DNA of 7,130 nucleotides, from NCBI GenBank assembly GCA_937921805.1, contig CAKZUS010000074.1, forward strand, positions 1 to 7,130, in the 5' to 3' direction. The position numbers and the translations under genes were made by a program. The notes beneath the pieces are model-generated. The model did no database searches and had not been told where the DNA came from. It worked only from the letters and a program-made list of their open reading frames with translations. Below are positions 6,416 through 7,130 of this stretch, piece after piece. This stretch comes from an uncultured Granulosicoccaceae bacterium (GTDB lineage: Bacteria > Pseudomonadota > Gammaproteobacteria > JABXHR01). Positions within the stretch are counted from its first letter, which is position 1. Each line of letters opens with the position of its first letter.

Positions 6416-6631
6416 CTAATACAGCCAGCGCCAGACACCGTAGGCCACACTGCAGAGTATCAGCCCGATACTCCATGTCAGCAGCCACAGCTGCCGCCCG
6501 TAGCGCGCGAGCACTGCGAGCAGCAAGCCGATCAGCAAAGACGCGGCCACTGTCGCGTCTACAACAGGCTCCTGCAAGTCCACGGTATCAGTCAGGCCCG
6601 TGAGCTCTTCGACCGTTCGGGTGCGCGCCAT
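6416..6631 (-). CDS. Small two-helix membrane protein, unknown function
   Basis: A 71-residue frame whose ATG (6631-6629) touches the permease stop TAG (6634-6632) with no gap, which suggests translational coupling; the Shine-Dalgarno is weak. Residues 1-22 are polar and acidic (VEELTGLTDTVDLQEP). Hydrophobic helices lie at about 24-43 (DATVAASLLIGLLLAVLA) and 48-69 (Trp-rich, LWLLTWSIGLILCSVAYGVW), joined by a short basic turn RYGRQ. By the positive-inside rule the turn faces the cytoplasm and both ends the periplasm. No family is recognised. Its place as last gene behind an ABC permease suggests a link to that transporter, but this is inference from position. A random frame is unlikely to give two well-formed membrane helices with a basic turn. 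Confidence 0.7.
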   Translation of the reverse strand: MARTRTVEELTGLTDTVDLQEPVVDATVAASLLIGLLLAVLARYGRQLWLLTWSIGLILCSVAYGVWRWLY

Positions 6632-7130
6632 CTAGTCTTTTAAACTCTGCTCTCGCAACCCGTCGGCCAGCAGATTCAGGCCCAACACCAATGACATCAG
6701 CGCCAAAGCAGGCGGCAGAGCCGGATGAGGATAGATAGTCAGCAGCTTGCGCCCTTCGTTGATGGTCATGCCCCAGTCGGGACTCTCTGGGCTGACACCC
6801 AGCCCAAAGAAGCCTAAGGTGCCGAGCAAGATGGTGGTATAGCCGATACGCAGACAGAAATCGACCAAAAGCGGCCCGCGCGCATTAGGCAGGATTTCCC
6901 ACAGCATGATGTACCACGGCCGCTCGCCTCGGGTCTTGGCCGCAGCAACATAGTCACGGGTCTGAATATCCATCGTCAAGCCGCGCACAATCCGAAACAC
7001 CGTTGGGGAATTCACGAACACTACCGAGACAAAGATATTGAGCAAGTTGGGGTCCATAGAGAACACCCCTGTGGGGTCGGCATTAAATGCTAGCCCCGAA
7101 TAGGCCCACAGACCGATGACTAGCGTCAGC
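6632..7130 (-). CDS. DppC-type ABC transporter permease (5' part beyond window)
   Basis: The frame is open to the right edge, showing the last 165 residues; the N-terminus is missing. It is an inner-membrane permease of the peptide/nickel/opine ABC import family, normally paired with a DppB-like permease, two ATPases and a periplasmic binding protein. Visible features are the EAA loop that docks the ATPase (DYVAAAKTRGERPWYIML then EILPN, fragment residues 59-82), the family signature LGFFGLGVSPESPDWGMTINEG (split across 105-126), and the closing LNLLADGLREQ (151-161). The internal GTG at 7066 is not the start, since similarity continues upstream of it. The substrate cannot be told from this subunit. 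The stop abuts the start of the 71-residue gene, so the two are probably one operon. Confidence 0.93.
   Translation of the reverse strand, partial: LTLVIGLWAYSGLAFNADPTGVFSMDPNLLNIFVSVVFVNSPTVFRIVRGLTMDIQTRDYVAAAKTRGERPWYIMLWEILPNARGPLLVDFCLRIGYTTILLGTLGFFGLGVSPESPDWGMTINEGRKLLTIYPHPALPPALALMSLVLGLNLLADGLREQSLKD

Overview
The window looks like ordinary chromosome of a Gram-negative bacterium, most likely a gammaproteobacterium. The pointers are moderately high GC, tight gene packing, Shine-Dalgarno starts, and an N-terminally anchored protein oriented towards the periplasm. Finer taxonomy cannot be supported from the sequence alone. No mobile element, CRISPR array, tRNA or rRNA was seen.

Layout. 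(1) Bases 1-2102, minus strand: one open frame of 700 visible codons that runs off the left edge. It encodes an inner-membrane-anchored coiled-coil protein with a four-copy 31-residue (93 bp) tandem repeat. The long open frames on the opposite strand here are antisense shadows of its repetitive composition. (2) Bases 2103-2309: a divergent intergenic region with a plausible promoter for the next gene. (3) Bases 2310-4255, plus strand: a translationally coupled pair, mobA (molybdenum cofactor guanylyltransferase, GTG start) and a class III PLP-dependent omega-type aminotransferase, overlapping by 4 bases (ATGA). (4) Bases 4256-4596: a convergent junction. It holds, on the minus strand, a probable 42-codon hydrophobic microprotein gene with a strong Shine-Dalgarno, a hairpin-forming leader, and a clear intrinsic terminator. 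(5) Bases 4597-6273, minus strand: fhs, formate-tetrahydrofolate ligase, 558 residues, complete. (6) Bases 6274-6415: the fhs upstream region with a -10-like box and a perfect 8-bp inverted repeat over the -35 position. (7) Bases 6416-6631, minus strand: a 71-residue, two-helix membrane protein of unknown function whose ATG directly abuts the stop codon of (8), a DppC-type ABC peptide/nickel transporter permease at 6632-7130, cut by the right edge.

Functionally the window mixes unrelated housekeeping and accessory metabolism: molybdopterin guanine dinucleotide synthesis, transamination of amines or amino acids, one-carbon entry into folate, and the end of a peptide-type ABC importer operon. 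No single pathway ties these genes together. The least explained items are the long coiled-coil protein with its repeat array, the 42-residue microprotein between fhs and its apparent terminator, and the 71-residue membrane protein joined to the ABC permease. No convincing new multi-gene system is visible.
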